Below, piece after piece: positions 48,980 through 60,685 of a DNA stretch of 64,000 nucleotides. The notes beneath the pieces were generated by a model, which did not search any database, was not told the DNA's origin, and saw only the letters and a list, made by a program, of their open reading frames with translations. How positions within the stretch are numbered: position 1 is the first letter of the stretch; each line of letters begins with the position of its first letter. The position numbers and the translations under genes are program-made. Source of the DNA: Antedon mediterranea (taxonomy: Eukaryota; Echinodermata; Crinoidea; Comatulida; Antedonidae). The stretch lies in NCBI RefSeq assembly GCF_964355755.1, contig NC_092677.1, positions 439,001 to 503,000 on the forward strand, given 5' to 3'.

Positions 48980-51900
48980 ATGCGACGACGTATGCTTTAT
49001 TTAATGGTCTTGTTGATGGCAGCTGTAGGTGCGTAATTCATTTTCTATTTGGCCTAGTTCTGTATTTTTTAAAAACATCTTTTAAAAACATCTTTTAAGA
49101 TGCTTTAAAACATTGAGTAGTCAAAGCTAATAGGCTTAGGTACGGTATTTAAATGCATTGTGTATATAGTTATTCTATAAGTGACATCTCTGTACAACGA
49201 TATAAGCCGTAATAATTAAATATGTGAATAATATGATGGAAAAAAATATTTCACCACGAAATATACAATTACTATACTATATAGAACTATATTATCTTCA
49301 TTATTGTTATTATTTGTAGAGTAATAAGGTTTGGTAGAATTAATTGTAAACCATATTGATAATTAATTTAACAGTTTTTGACATGTTGTTATTAGCGCAC
49401 ATACTAAGAATCACAGTCTAATGGACTTAAGTCGATTGGAACAATCAATTACAAACGTCATGGTTTTATTTCTTACGATCAGTTGCTAACAAAATTTACA
49501 GCAGTTTAATTGCACATCGCATTTCTTATCGTACACTGCGACCTATATTTAACTAGTGTAGTTTAACTATTAAATATATACAGCTCCCACATGGCGTATA
49601 AAAACGATACAAAAAATCTAAAACATCACAAAACTCTATGGTTGTAGTGTAATAATCATAATTAATGTTACTGTTTTCGTCTTTCTAAATTCGTCCAATC
49701 TTTAGTCTTTTCACCAATATTATTATTATTTTCATTATTATCTATCATCCTGATTCTGACGAAGTTGCGTCATCATTTAAAGAAGAACCAAATTGATTTT
49801 CTTTGTAGAAATTTATTCCGACTTAAACACCAAAACAAATTCAACCCAACAAGCTTTAGAGGGTGCAAACACGACCTTAGTCTGTACGTTCACACCAGAG
49901 GACGGTATTGACATAACATGGAGTATTATTGATGAAAGTGATGTACCGGTATATAATGGCAAACTGTTAATATCCAGAAATGAAGTATTATTCAAACGAT
50001 ATGATCTAGTTGATCAAGCTAGTTTGTTGATTAGCAATGTTCGACAAAGTGACGCTGGTACCTATGTGTGTAGCATCTACAGCTCAGCTGATAAACTGTC
50101 GTATTCGTCACCAGTTACACTGAATGTCTTGTGTAAGTATTATATTATTGCTAAATGCACGCACACCGTTTTACTCTGTGTTTTATGTATCTCATGTTTA
50201 ATTGTATGCGATGTTTTACTGGTGAAACAAAGCTGTTTGTATGGAATTGAAGTTATACACTTGCGAATGATTGACCCAGAAAATGTATTAACTTGTGTAT
50301 TAATGGTCTACGGTATATTTTCAGAAGATGGGACGACATACATTATTTATTAGAGTTAGACCTATAACATACCAATAAAGAAGACGTAATGTTTTGGTAT
50401 ATTTTGGAAAATACTAAATGAATAATATAACAATTTGTTACACAAATCTATACACATTAAATAGGGATAGAGAAGCCGCATATTGAGTTACCTAGCAGCA
50501 CGATCAGTGAGGGTGAAGTTGCCACTCTTGTTTGTTCCACGTCCGCTAACCCTACTGCAACCTACAAGTGGCTTCGTGAAGGTTATAAAATCCAGTCGAA
50601 TCATCCTAGATATGTCCAGTCGTCTACAACTGGCGTGCTAACTGTATACCACGCAGGTTATGAAGACTTTACATCGTTTTCGTGTATGGCGTCAAATTCG
50701 GCTGGATCGAAGACTAGCGAAGAAGTAATATTGAACGTACATTGTATGTCTATCGCACTAATTAAGCCATCTCATTAAGTCTCTCACTAATTACGTCATC
50801 TCATTTCGATCTATTAGATTCAATCTGGCAAACCACCAGTATCGTCATCAATAATCATTATGTCATTAATGTTAACATTGAACATTCATTTCAGCTTCAG
50901 CAGGATTAAGAAACCACGTATGCAAACTTTCACTACAATCTCATTTATTATTTTACTTCTACGCTCTTAGCTTGTCTAACTGTGCCTAATTAAGATTTAC
51001 AATCAGCAACCTTTCTACTTATTTCCAGAGCTTTGCAATATTTCACTTTGCTAAAACTGTCATGTTGTTGACAATGAGAAATGTCTTCTTTTGTCCTACA
51101 ATATTGTATTGTCCTTTCTTTTGCTCATTTCTTGATCATTGTTTGTTTTTGGTAAATCTAACTGCAGATTCATACGGCACTCACCGTTTTCACAGGCTAC
51201 ATTTTTGGCACATGTTGCTCCCATTGATTAATTCATTTTATAAACATTGCATTTACTATTTTTTAGCCTAAAACTCGTCTCAACAGTGCTTTACCATTTC
51301 ATCGCCTCTGCTTAAATTGGGTAAATGATGGTTCTCGACCACGCACTCCCACCCTCTCCACTTGACAAGAATTTACTTAGATGTGTTTATAATAATATTT
51401 TTCCAAATTCTAAACTATAAATAAAATAGATCTATTGATTACATCGGTTGTTAATGATTGTCTTACCCTGAACAATTACGTGGACTCTTAACATTCGACA
51501 TGTTGCAAATAGTTGAATAAAATAAATTTCTTTTCTGAACATCCTTGTATCTTTACAATTACTATTATTGTCCATGCATAATCGTTCCAATAGGCCTATT
51601 CATCATCGTTCCAATAGGCCTATTCATAATCGTTCCAATAGGCCTATTCATCATAGGTAACTCAGATTGGTGAGAACCTATAATTTTTCAAACTAGACTA
51701 AAGTTGTAGCGTACCATACTGACTCTTGTTTCTTCTTACAGATATTCCTAGATTCTCAATTAGGAAACAAGGAAACTCCATACGATGTATTCCATATGGA
51801 AACCCTGCAATAGATCAGGTAGAGTACTACATTAATGGTACCAAGCAACCAGACTTAGAACAAGTTACAATTGATGAACGATTTTGTAATCTAGTTACGT

Positions 51901-53312
51901 GTTCGGCTGAAAACGTTGCCGGAAATGGAAATAGAACTGAATTGTACTGCCCAACAGGTATGTTTGTATTCTAATAAGAAACATACTTTATCATCATCTA
52001 CCATCTGAGGTCCATGACACTCTTATTCCTACATACTTCTCTATTGCTTCTTCTTTTAGTTCAGAATATGTATTATTATTTTTTAATCTATAGAATAGAT
52101 ACCCTCATCTTATTTTTCAGTCATACAGTATCTTCCTTCTATCATGATTTTCAACAATCTCTTCTTCTTCTCTACTTCTATTAAGAGAACGCCAACTTTC
52201 TATAAACCCTTACACCGGTAATGCCTACAATACTTGTGTGTTACATTAGACTATAATTATATAAAGTTTGCAGTACGTTTGTTTTGTAGTTGAGTATTGA
52301 CTTTAACAGTTTTCTTTAGAAACTCATACGGGTGTACTGCAAACTTTCCATCGTCATTATAAATTGTTTTTGTTTTAATCCTAACAATATGTATTTTATT
52401 TCTTTTCAGTAAAGACTGCACCCGAGAAACCCAAAGGTAAGTTTTAACTGAAGCTACATATCACCTCATTTTTATATTGGTCGACCAGCAATGGTACACA
52501 CAACTAAATGTGAAGTAGTAATATGGTAGGGCTTACTAAAAGGTGATGAGCAATGAGCAATTTTCCGCGGTACAGCAGCAAAAGAAAATGCCTAAAGGTT
52601 GTTTTTCTAGAGGATCCAAATTGTAAATGTTTCATTTTATTATTAGATCTTGGTAACCAGACGCTTGTTGGTGTTCTGACGTCAATCTTGATATTCTTGT
52701 CTTTATCTGTTGTTATGGTAATAGTCTACCTCGCTTTGCGACCCGGCCCAGGTAAGATAAAACTACTATTTTATCATATGCTTTATAATATATGTCCAAT
52801 AATTATTGAATACTTGTTAATTAAGTTATATTATCATTTAATTTTAAGATTTTGAACAGAAAGAAGGACGATATGATGATCTATTCGACGGACCGTCGCC
52901 AGTAAGTCGTATATAACTAATTATACGTATTTTACTGTATGGAACTTTGTGTGTGGGATCAGCCATATTTGTACATAATACATAAGCAATTTTGTCTACA
53001 TCGTAAGAAATACGATGACGTCATCCTCTCAACGATAACATAATGATATTGAGTTTATACAGCTGAAATGGCACTATTTCTTGGACGATGTCCACAGACT
53101 CTTTTAAAACAGGAGAAAATGTTCGTTTATGTTTTATAAATGAATTAACTTTCAGTTGGTTAATTTTATCAACAGATAAAGTAAGTCTTAGAAGCCTTAT
53201 TTTGTAAGTTTACACAGAAGCACTGTGCAATATGGGTGCATAAACATTAAAGTAATTGTTTAATTTACAGTACTATGGTGAAGACATAGTAAATGTAAAT
53301 TCTTTTAAATGA
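48980..53312 (+). CDS. Ig receptor C: three Ig domains, transmembrane (364 aa)
   Basis: Exons: 48980-49028 (signal peptide MRRRMLYLMVLLMAAV), 49809-50132 (V-type Ig1: TLVCTFTPEDGIDITW ... DAGTYVCSIY), 50465-50743 (Ig2: ATLVCST ... FTSFSCMASNSAG), 51742-51957 (short third Ig-fold: IRCIPYGNP ... FCNLVTCSAENVAG ... LYCPT), 52410-52436 (9-aa stalk), 52647-52751 (transmembrane: LVGVLTSILIFLSLSVVMVI), 52849-52901, 53271-53312 (stop TGA). All exon borders are phase 1 up to the tail. The tail is short, with RYDDLF (YxxL) and PYYGED. The third domain has four cysteines, one more pair than usual, shared with gene E. It is a type I surface protein and lies head-to-head with the RTK. No named orthologue is recognised. 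Confidence 0.87.
51590..51655. repeat. 27-bp repeat (CGTTCCAATAGGCCTATTCAT)
   Basis: Three tandem copies of ATCGTTCCAATAGGCCTATT CATAA/CATC in the intron before the third Ig exon of gene C. Confidence 0.85.
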
Positions 53313-53703
53313 AATACATTTTTTTTAGATGTAAATTCGTTTAATTGTTAGTTTGTGTGTGAAATTATGTAACTTTTTTCAATAAATTATACTACATTCT
53401 GTTGTAGCTGGTTTTCTTTGTCGTTATAATCATAATAAATAATTTATATTGAGTCAATCGGAGAAAAATATTTATTTGAATCGCACTCGCTTCCTGTAAA
53501 CTTTAAACTTGTTAAAACTATGAAACGCGGTTCCCGTAATAAAATAAACATTTATAATGCCACGATTATTAACATACAAATAGCACATGTTAGAGTAATG
53601 TACTACGCTGGTTTTGTTTGACTTGTGCACTTTGGAACCAAATGTTGAATGTAGTCAGCAGTCTGTACTCAATCAGTTCAAGATTCGAATGTAACCGTCA
53701 ACA
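53313..53703. other. Intergenic C-D; no gene seen
   Basis: About 390 bp, including the C 3' UTR. The promoter and 5' UTR of gene D must fit in the remaining 300 bp or so, which makes this a very compact tandem spacing. Confidence 0.5.
53381..53386 (+). promoter_or_regulatory. Poly(A) signal of Ig gene C
   Basis: AATAAA about 70 nt after the stop codon. Confidence 0.65.
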
Positions 53704-55709
53704 ATGGCTGTCGTGTTTGCACACTTAGTAATATGTGTCGTGTGCATATTAACAGGTAGGTACTACTCATTTGTACCAGAATTGGACAGCTGGTATTTAA
53801 GTTGTTTGACTGACTAACCAATCTAACTTTGTATTATTGATTTGATTATGTACAGTAGAATAACCATTGTAGTTATTATCTAATTTCAGATCTTACAGCG
53901 TGTTCAGAAGTATCACGTAATTGTAAGTAAACACATTAATATCCTATTTTAATTTTTTTCTATATTGCATTTATCCTATGCGATATTAGATAATTAAGTA
54001 TTGCATTTGTTATTTTATAGAATCGTAATATATTTTTGTTTCCAGATAACAGGACAGTTATTGAAATAAATGATAGTATTGTAAATGAAGGAGAACAAGT
54101 TGAGATAACGTGTAAGACCGAAACAAATAAAACAGTGGAAGATGTCACATGGTACCATGGTAACAAGATCATTAACGTGGATGATCCGCGTTTATCACAA
54201 AACGATGACGTCACAACATTGATGATCAATGAGGTTGATAGGAAAGATGCTGGTAACTACAGTTGCCAGACGGTAATTAACAAAACAAGAACGACTTCTT
54301 GGAACTTTGGCTCGCTAAAAGTTAACTGTAGTGAAGTGGAAAGAAATTTATAAAAAAGAAAAGCGAGTTTAAAATACGCTTGCGTTGCGTCTCTAGTGTG
54401 AACCAAGCCTAAATTAATTTCTATTACTGTTTGAATTATTATTTAATATTACAGATATTGAATTTGTGACAACAGAGTTTGACAACGACCATGTAATATG
54501 CGAGGTGATTAGTTATCCTAATCCAGCCACTGTCAGAGTAGTTGTGAACTCAAACAAGTTAAAGTCTGCAGACAACAAGGTAGAGTTTACACTAACAGAA
54601 CATGATTCTAGGTATAACGTGTCGTGTGAAGCAACCACACTCAGCGGACAAGTTGTTGTTCACAGTTTTGAAAACGAAGGTAATATATACGTAATATGTT
54701 TATTTAAACTATATTTATCTTTATTTTGTTATCAATTGGATCATACCGCAGAATGTCGATACAATTTTCAACAGCAAAGTATCAATATACAACGTTCGTT
54801 GTGATTATGACATCATGTTCCGAATTTGTGTATTTTCAGTTAATTGTATGTTGTAAAACGTTAATTGAATATGATATTTATTCAAATTTTTAAAATAAAA
54901 TTGTTTTAAAACTTATGAATAATACAGTGTTCTCATTCTTGTTTCGTTAGATCACAACGAAGATCGTAAGTATTTATTATTGTTCATATAATTTGAAATC
55001 ATTTGAAAAACATATACTTACTTTAATTATAAACAAATAATGAGTGATTCACTGGTGTACCGCACAACATATAGGCCAACTGTATTCAACTTTTCCATGG
55101 AAAAGTAGACTATTATAATATTCCTCCAATTAAACTTATTATTTAACATAGAGAAACAAAATCTCACCATGTAAAATGAAATTTACTCTTTTCAGCGGCT
55201 TTATCTCCAATGGTAGTCATTGGTCTAATATTAGGAGTAGGATCAGTCGTGCTATTCATTATACTTACGGTTTTTGTTTGTAAAAAAGGTAAATGTTTAG
55301 TTTAATTTAATGTTGTTGCAAAAGAATTTTATTTGTGGTATGGAGAAGGAGACTATTTTAACATTATCAAGGTGACTAATATTACGATGATTAATGACGA
55401 TGATAATGATTCAGATTGAAATAATGACGAAAAAATGTACATTATTTATAAACATATTTAACCATTTATGCTTCTATATGATGTGTTTCATGATCATGAT
55501 TGTTATTATTATAGTTAAAAAGAGAAGACAAAAGAACACAGAAGTAAAAAAGTAAGTTCTACATAATTATGTATTTTAATAAAGCTCTGATTATGTTTTT
55601 AAACTAGTTATACAAAAACTTATTTTTGTTTTTTAGAAACGATGATGGAAGGGTGTCCTATAAAGCAGTTCATAGTGAAGACAATGAAGAGATATCTATT
55701 AACACTTAA
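53704..55709 (+). CDS. Ig receptor D: two Ig domains, transmembrane, ITIM tail (269 aa)
   Basis: Exons: 53704-53755 (signal peptide MAVVFAHLVICVVCILT), 53890-53922 (11-aa linker exon), 54046-54327 (Ig1: VEITCKT ... DAGNYSCQT), 54455-54679 (Ig2: VICEVISYPNPATV ... YNVSCEATT), 54951-54965 (5-aa stalk DHNED), 55196-55288 (transmembrane: VVIGLILGVGSVVLFIILTV, then CKK), 55515-55551 (basic KKRRQK), 55637-55709 (stop TAA). Phases agree. The last exon contains VSYKAV at residues 252-257, which fits the ITIM consensus (I/V/L/S)xYxx(I/V/L), followed by an acidic stretch. ITIMs are known to recruit SHP-type phosphatases, so an inhibitory receptor role is inferred. AATAAA at 55918-55923 is the likely poly(A) signal. 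Confidence 0.87.
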
Positions 55710-56520
55710 ATTGTATCACATTGTTGTTGATTCAGTAGTATTTTAAGATACTGACCAAAACTGTTTAGTATCACCACGAATCTTATACCGTACGCCGCGT
55801 GGATTATGACGACGTTGCGTACACGTGAATTTGTCGACTTTGTATGTGGCTTTTAATTCAATATTATATTAGGATAACCAAAACAGTAGCTGTCACATGC
55901 CTACAGTCATGATGTTAAATAAAATATAACTTAATATTAAATATATATAAAATATTAACTTAAATATAGTTTGTTGTGTAGAGCTTAGTTTGAGTTGACA
56001 CGATACAAAAATAAAATAGTAGTACATTAATGTTCTTGTATAACATATTAAGTTAAATATATACAAATTTAAAACGATCTTTATCATGTCATGCTGCAGA
56101 CATTTTAAATAAGTATTATATATAGGCCTGTAGTTGTTTAGTATTTACATTTCGATTTGTGTATAGGTCCTAAATGGATTAAAGTTAAATAATTCAATAT
56201 TACAAATAACCTCTGACGACTGATTAACAATGATTGGTTCTAAGCCTATATAATCACATAAGAGTGTCATAATTCATACCATATAGTAACAAAAACGAAA
56301 TAAAACACAATGCGGATGTATCACCAACAACGGAACAAATATTAGTCAGTCAACATGTCTCTTCATCGTAGGCACCATAAAACAACTATAAAGCAATAAC
56401 TGTACAAAGTCCTGTACTCAGATGACTACATAGTGTCTTCAACAACAATGCACTCAAAACAGTACTCATAAACGTCGCTTTGAAAACTGAATGAAACTTT
56501 TACTTTACTTTAAACTAGAG
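55710..56520. other. Intergenic D-E; no gene seen
   Basis: Contains the D 3' UTR and poly(A) signal (55918-55923) and the unseen promoter of E. AT-rich, no repeats of note. Confidence 0.5.
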
Positions 56521-59500
56521 ATGTGTAAGATTAATGCTGGAATATATTTCTTTTTGACAACAACTGTGGTTGGTAAGTTTGTTATTTTGAATAACTTTTA
56601 AGGAACAATTATAATTGTGTTTGAACAGGTCTGTCTTGATTAGTTTACCTTTGTAATACCATTCATTCGTAGCATCCAACTCGAATGTTGGTATGTACTA
56701 AGAAAAGGTCGTTCGTTTTTAATTGTCATTTCATCACCACCAGGGCCTAAGTTCATACTCACTGGCTTTATCTAGATTAAGCTTGATCTAGATTGTTTCA
56801 ACAACATTTTAAAACAACAACAGAAACAGCAATCAAATCTTCCAGAATTAACAAGAAATTGTTGTACATGATAAAACAAGCATTTTACGAAGATTGTTGC
56901 GAATAATTCCTTTTCTTCGTAAACTTAGGTTGCTTGAGTCAACTACAACTAACAATACCTCAATCTCAAAGTTTTGTTGCTGGTGAAGATGCAGTGTTTT
57001 CCTGTAGGTACAGCCCGTCAGATGCCACTAGTGTTGACGTCACATGGTTTAAAGGTGATCTGTTTAACAATGAAGAAAGTTTGATTACGAGAAGCATCGT
57101 AATTAATACACGCGCGTCTCTGGTTGCTGTGGGAAACGGTGAAGCTAGCATGCGCTTGTCTTCGTATTCACGTACCGATGAGGGTGTGTATACTTGCGAG
57201 ATTTATGGCAACGTGGCCGGTGCACCTGATAGCAAAAAGAAATCAACAACGATTAGTACAAGAGGTGAGTGTTGCTACAACTTAATGATAGTCATGCTTA
57301 AGATCATGCTTAATTCCATGTTTGTTCTTCATGGTCATTTGCATGCTTATATGGATACAATATGAAGATGAGTGAAGTGAAAGATATATACACTAAAAGA
57401 ACATTTCAGATATTGAACCTATAATCATGGTGGAGAGTGAGGGGAAAGGAAAAATAGATTGAAGATTATGTTCTATAATATTTTATTTTAAAATTACTGT
57501 ATTTGTTTAAAAATAGAAAATGATAAACCTGTCTTAGAAATTGTCTCTGATGACTTGACTGAAGGTGGATCAGCTACACTCACATGTGTGACGAATTCGT
57601 ATAGCGATAAGACCACGTGGTATCGTGCGGATCAATTGGTGTCCATTGGTGAAAGATATCAAGCCGCTGATTCTGTATTAAACATCACTGTACTGACAAA
57701 CGTAGACCACGCTTGGTACAAATGTCAAGTTGAAAGAGAGGCTGACACGTTTGAAAGTGATGCTAAAATGCTGTCTGTTAAGTGTATGTTATATAATTTG
57801 CTTTGTTTTTTTTTTATATTTTACCTGAATTATTTTATCTAATAAAAGAAATTAAAAGAATTAAAAGATCAGAATCAACTCCCACATTTATAATAATTTA
57901 TAATAATAATATTTATATATAATATATTTATAATATATATATTTTTATTATATTTTCCTCAAAAAAATGTATATAAATGAATTAAGGAGGTAAGACAAAG
58001 AGGAACAAGTTCCTATTACCTAAAAGGTTTCAACAACAAAACAATTAAAGAGTATAAAAAAATGAGAGAGTAGACAATTATGTTGGGAGACTTCAAATAG
58101 TTTAATTCTATAATATTATTACTAATTATTGATGAGAGTGATGAGTTCATTTATTTTTTGTAAAACCGTGTCAAGACAGTTTCATCAAGCTGTTAGCTAA
58201 ACTTCGACAGTTGCGTTAAGATGCCGATTGGGCTCCTTCCAGCCACTGGATGGTTTGATGTGTAGTCTAGGAGACCAGCCGTTATTGCTTATGTTTATTG
58301 TTTATATTTTTCTTTTAGATACACCAATCCCAAAACTGATATTTAATCAGAACATGGTTGCATGTTCAGGGGAAGACTCATTCCCCCTACCGATGTCATA
58401 CACGATATATTTTGATGGGATACAACAAAAACTGACCAATGAAAATGAGGCAATGTTAAATAATGATTGTGTCAATATCACGTGTTTTGTTGAAAACACT
58501 GTAGGAACCGGAAGTGACACAGAACTTTGTCCTAAAGGTAAATATTACCATTAATGCACATTTCACACCAAGAAGTGACATCACCCTTGTTTGGTTTGTA
58601 CTTTAAAAAGTCATATTTCATTTCTGCCATACCATCACGATATTAAAAACTATAAAAATCCTCACTATAATCTTTTAGTAACAATGATTATAATGTACAC
58701 AACTGCAATGATTTTTTGTAAATTTCACATTGACATTTTTCCGTTATACGGGTAAATTGCTGGTTATATATGTTATATATGTTATAAGAAACATATCATG
58801 TATTATAGATAAATATTGATTATCATTCCGACTCATTAATGTTGAATGTTATTATGTTTTTTCTCAGACATTGTTTACCCAGAAAAACAAACAGGTAAGT
58901 TGTTGTTATTGGTGCTTACTCATCATCGGCGTCGTCTACCACCATCATACTACAACCAAAATCTCCAAAATTATCTATGTACAGTTAGGCTGTCAGGAGG
59001 AAAATGGCAAAAGGCTTCCTACTTTCTAGGATTTTTATCAGATAATCTATATTGTTTTGAGAACTCTTGCAACATGACCACAGTGCTGATTTTGCCATTT
59101 GTCCCCTTACTGTAGATTTACTTTCTATATGATTGGGTTCAAAGGTCATATTCATTATTATATTTGATCTTCACTTGTAGGACTACAAGGGGGTGCTGTT
59201 GCCGGTATCACCGTTGGTGTATTGTTATTCTGTAGATTTACTTTCTATATGATTGGGTTCAAAGGTCATTATTATATTTGATCTTCACTTGTAGGACTAC
59301 AAGGGGGTGCTGTTGCCGGTATCACCGTTGGTGTATTGTTATTCTGTAGATTTACTTTCTATATGATTGGGTTCAAAGGTCATTATTATATTTGATCTTC
59401 ACTTGTAGGACTACAAGGGGGTGCTGTTGCCGGTATCACCGTTGGTGTATTGTTATTCTGTAGATTTACTTTCTATATGATTGGGTTCAAAGGTCATTAT

Positions 59501-60251
59501 TATATTTGATCTTCACTTGTAGGACTACAAGGGGGTGCTGTTGCCGGTATCACCGTTGGTGTATTGTTATTCTGTGTTGTTGTTGTTGTAGGAGTTGTTG
59601 TTATCGTAGTTTTAAAAGGTAAACAAATTACTAATTGATTATGATTTCGACAGCAATGTTTGTGGAATGAACTATACAAAATACATTAACATTAATTCTG
59701 TATCCAGTGCAACAATTACTTATCTTCATAAAATAATGTATATTTCCCATTATATTTAGGTTTTATTTATAGGCCTATTAATTAACTTTATTTCTTTTAA
59801 TATGTATACATTTACCGTTTTTACCAAATGACTTGACTTTCTTGTTGTAGGTATGTGTTTCCTGCCAACATCTAAAAGTGGAACATTCTCTGTTAAAGAT
59901 ACGTGAGTATTGATTGAAAGTATTTAATAAATACTTTTTGTTTATAAACAAAACTGTCCTTTGTATTGTAGTTTATGTATATGTGACGTCATTTATTTCA
60001 TATGAGTACAACATAAAAAAATACTCCATAAAACTAATATACTATAATAATAGTCCTACTACTGTATTATTAATATTATTTAGAATACGTTGATAGCAGG
60101 TTTGGTTGTTAACTTTGATCATGATTTGTTGCTCTTTTTTTACAGCGGAGAGAATAAGTGTGAGTGGCCAGGTGGTTCAAATGATAGCGAGCAAGACAAG
60201 GGTACTGTCGAAGATGAAAGCTATGAAAATACCTCCTCAAACTGGATCTAG
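56521..60251 (+). CDS. Ig receptor E: three Ig domains, transmembrane, YENT tail (384 aa)
   Basis: Exons: 56521-56572 (signal peptide MCKINAGIYFFLTTTVV; an in-frame ATG at 56491 would add ten residues), 56929-57264 (V-type Ig1: AVFSCRYSPSDATSVDVTW ... DEGVYTCEIY), 57517-57783 (Ig2: ATLTCVT ... AWYKCQV), 58319-58537 (third Ig-fold: MVACSG ... CVNITCFVENTVG ... ELCPK), 58868-58894 (9-aa stalk), 59523-59618 (transmembrane: GVLLFCVVVVVGVVVIVV), 59851-59902, 60146-60251 (stop TAG). Phases agree. Ig1 is close to that of gene F, and the third domain and stalk to those of gene C. The tail has ESYENTSS (YxN, Grb2-like). The 5' half of the transmembrane exon with its acceptor is present four times; only the last copy is complete. 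A type I surface receptor, function unknown. Confidence 0.86.
57840..58000. repeat. AT-rich TATAATATTTATA tract, intron of E
   Basis: Low-complexity TATAATAATA/ATATATTTATA text after the Ig2 exon; nothing else is seen in this intron. Confidence 0.6.
58985..59110. repeat. Dispersed repeat, copy 2 of 2
   Basis: GCAAAAGGCTTCCTACTTTC TAGGATTTTTATCAGATAAT CTATATTG ... CACAGTGCTGATTTTGCCAT matches 40798-40910 in the RTK intron. It ends right where the 114-bp array begins. Confidence 0.65.
59114..59575 (+). repeat. 114-bp x4 tandem array across the transmembrane-exon acceptor of E
   Basis: Acceptors TTGTAG|GACTACAAGG occur at 59181, 59295, 59409 and 59523, exactly 114 bp apart. Each unit includes intron text (AGATTTACTTTCTATATGAT ... 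GATCTTCACTTGTAG) and the first 54 bp of the exon up to TATTCTGT. In the last copy the exon runs on into GTTGTTGTTG and a donor. In the first three it runs into AGATTTACTT and reaches a TGA. Confidence 0.95.
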
Positions 60252-60263
60252 GGGAATCTAGAC

Positions 60264-60412
60264 AATTTAAATGTCCGGAGCTTGGCGTTTTTATCTAAAC
60301 CTGTGGCGTCTAGATTTAAATGCCTGACGTTTGGCGTTTTTATCTAAACGTGTGGCGTCTGGATCTAAATGCCTGGCGTTTGGCGTTTTTATCTAAACGT
60401 GGGGCGTCTAGT
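60264..60412 (+). repeat. About 63-bp repeat after gene E (GTGGCGTCTAGATTTAAATG)
   Basis: Two to three copies of TGGCGTTTTTATCTAAACGT GTGGCGTCT.GAT.TAAATGCCTG. It probably lies in the 3' UTR of E, since it starts about 12 bp after the stop. Confidence 0.85.
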
Positions 60413-60535
60413 ATGTTTATTACTACAATAATGCTGTTTTATTTCTTTACTGTATTTTTATATTCTTACTTTAATTTATTTGCTAAAATTAATAATCATT
60501 TGTTTAGTTTTCTTAATATATAATTAATTTTAGTG

Positions 60536-60685
60536 CCTAGTTTAGGTCTGGCTGCACACACATTATGTTAATCTAGTGCCATGGCGTTGCCTAGTTTAGG
60601 TCTGGCTGCACACATTATGTTAATCTAGTGCCTGGCGTTGCCTAGTTTAGGTCTGGCTGCACACATTATGTTAATCTAGTGCCTA
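60536..60685 (+). repeat. About 56-bp repeat (CCTAGTTTAGGTCTGGCTGC)
   Basis: Three copies of GCCTAGTTTAGGTCTGGCTG CACACATTATGTTAATCTAG TGCC. Confidence 0.9.

Noticed and set aside
51062-51271. 69-codon plus-strand frame between gene C exons
   Set aside because: Hydrophobic chance frame inside an intron. The flanking Ig exons join in phase without it.
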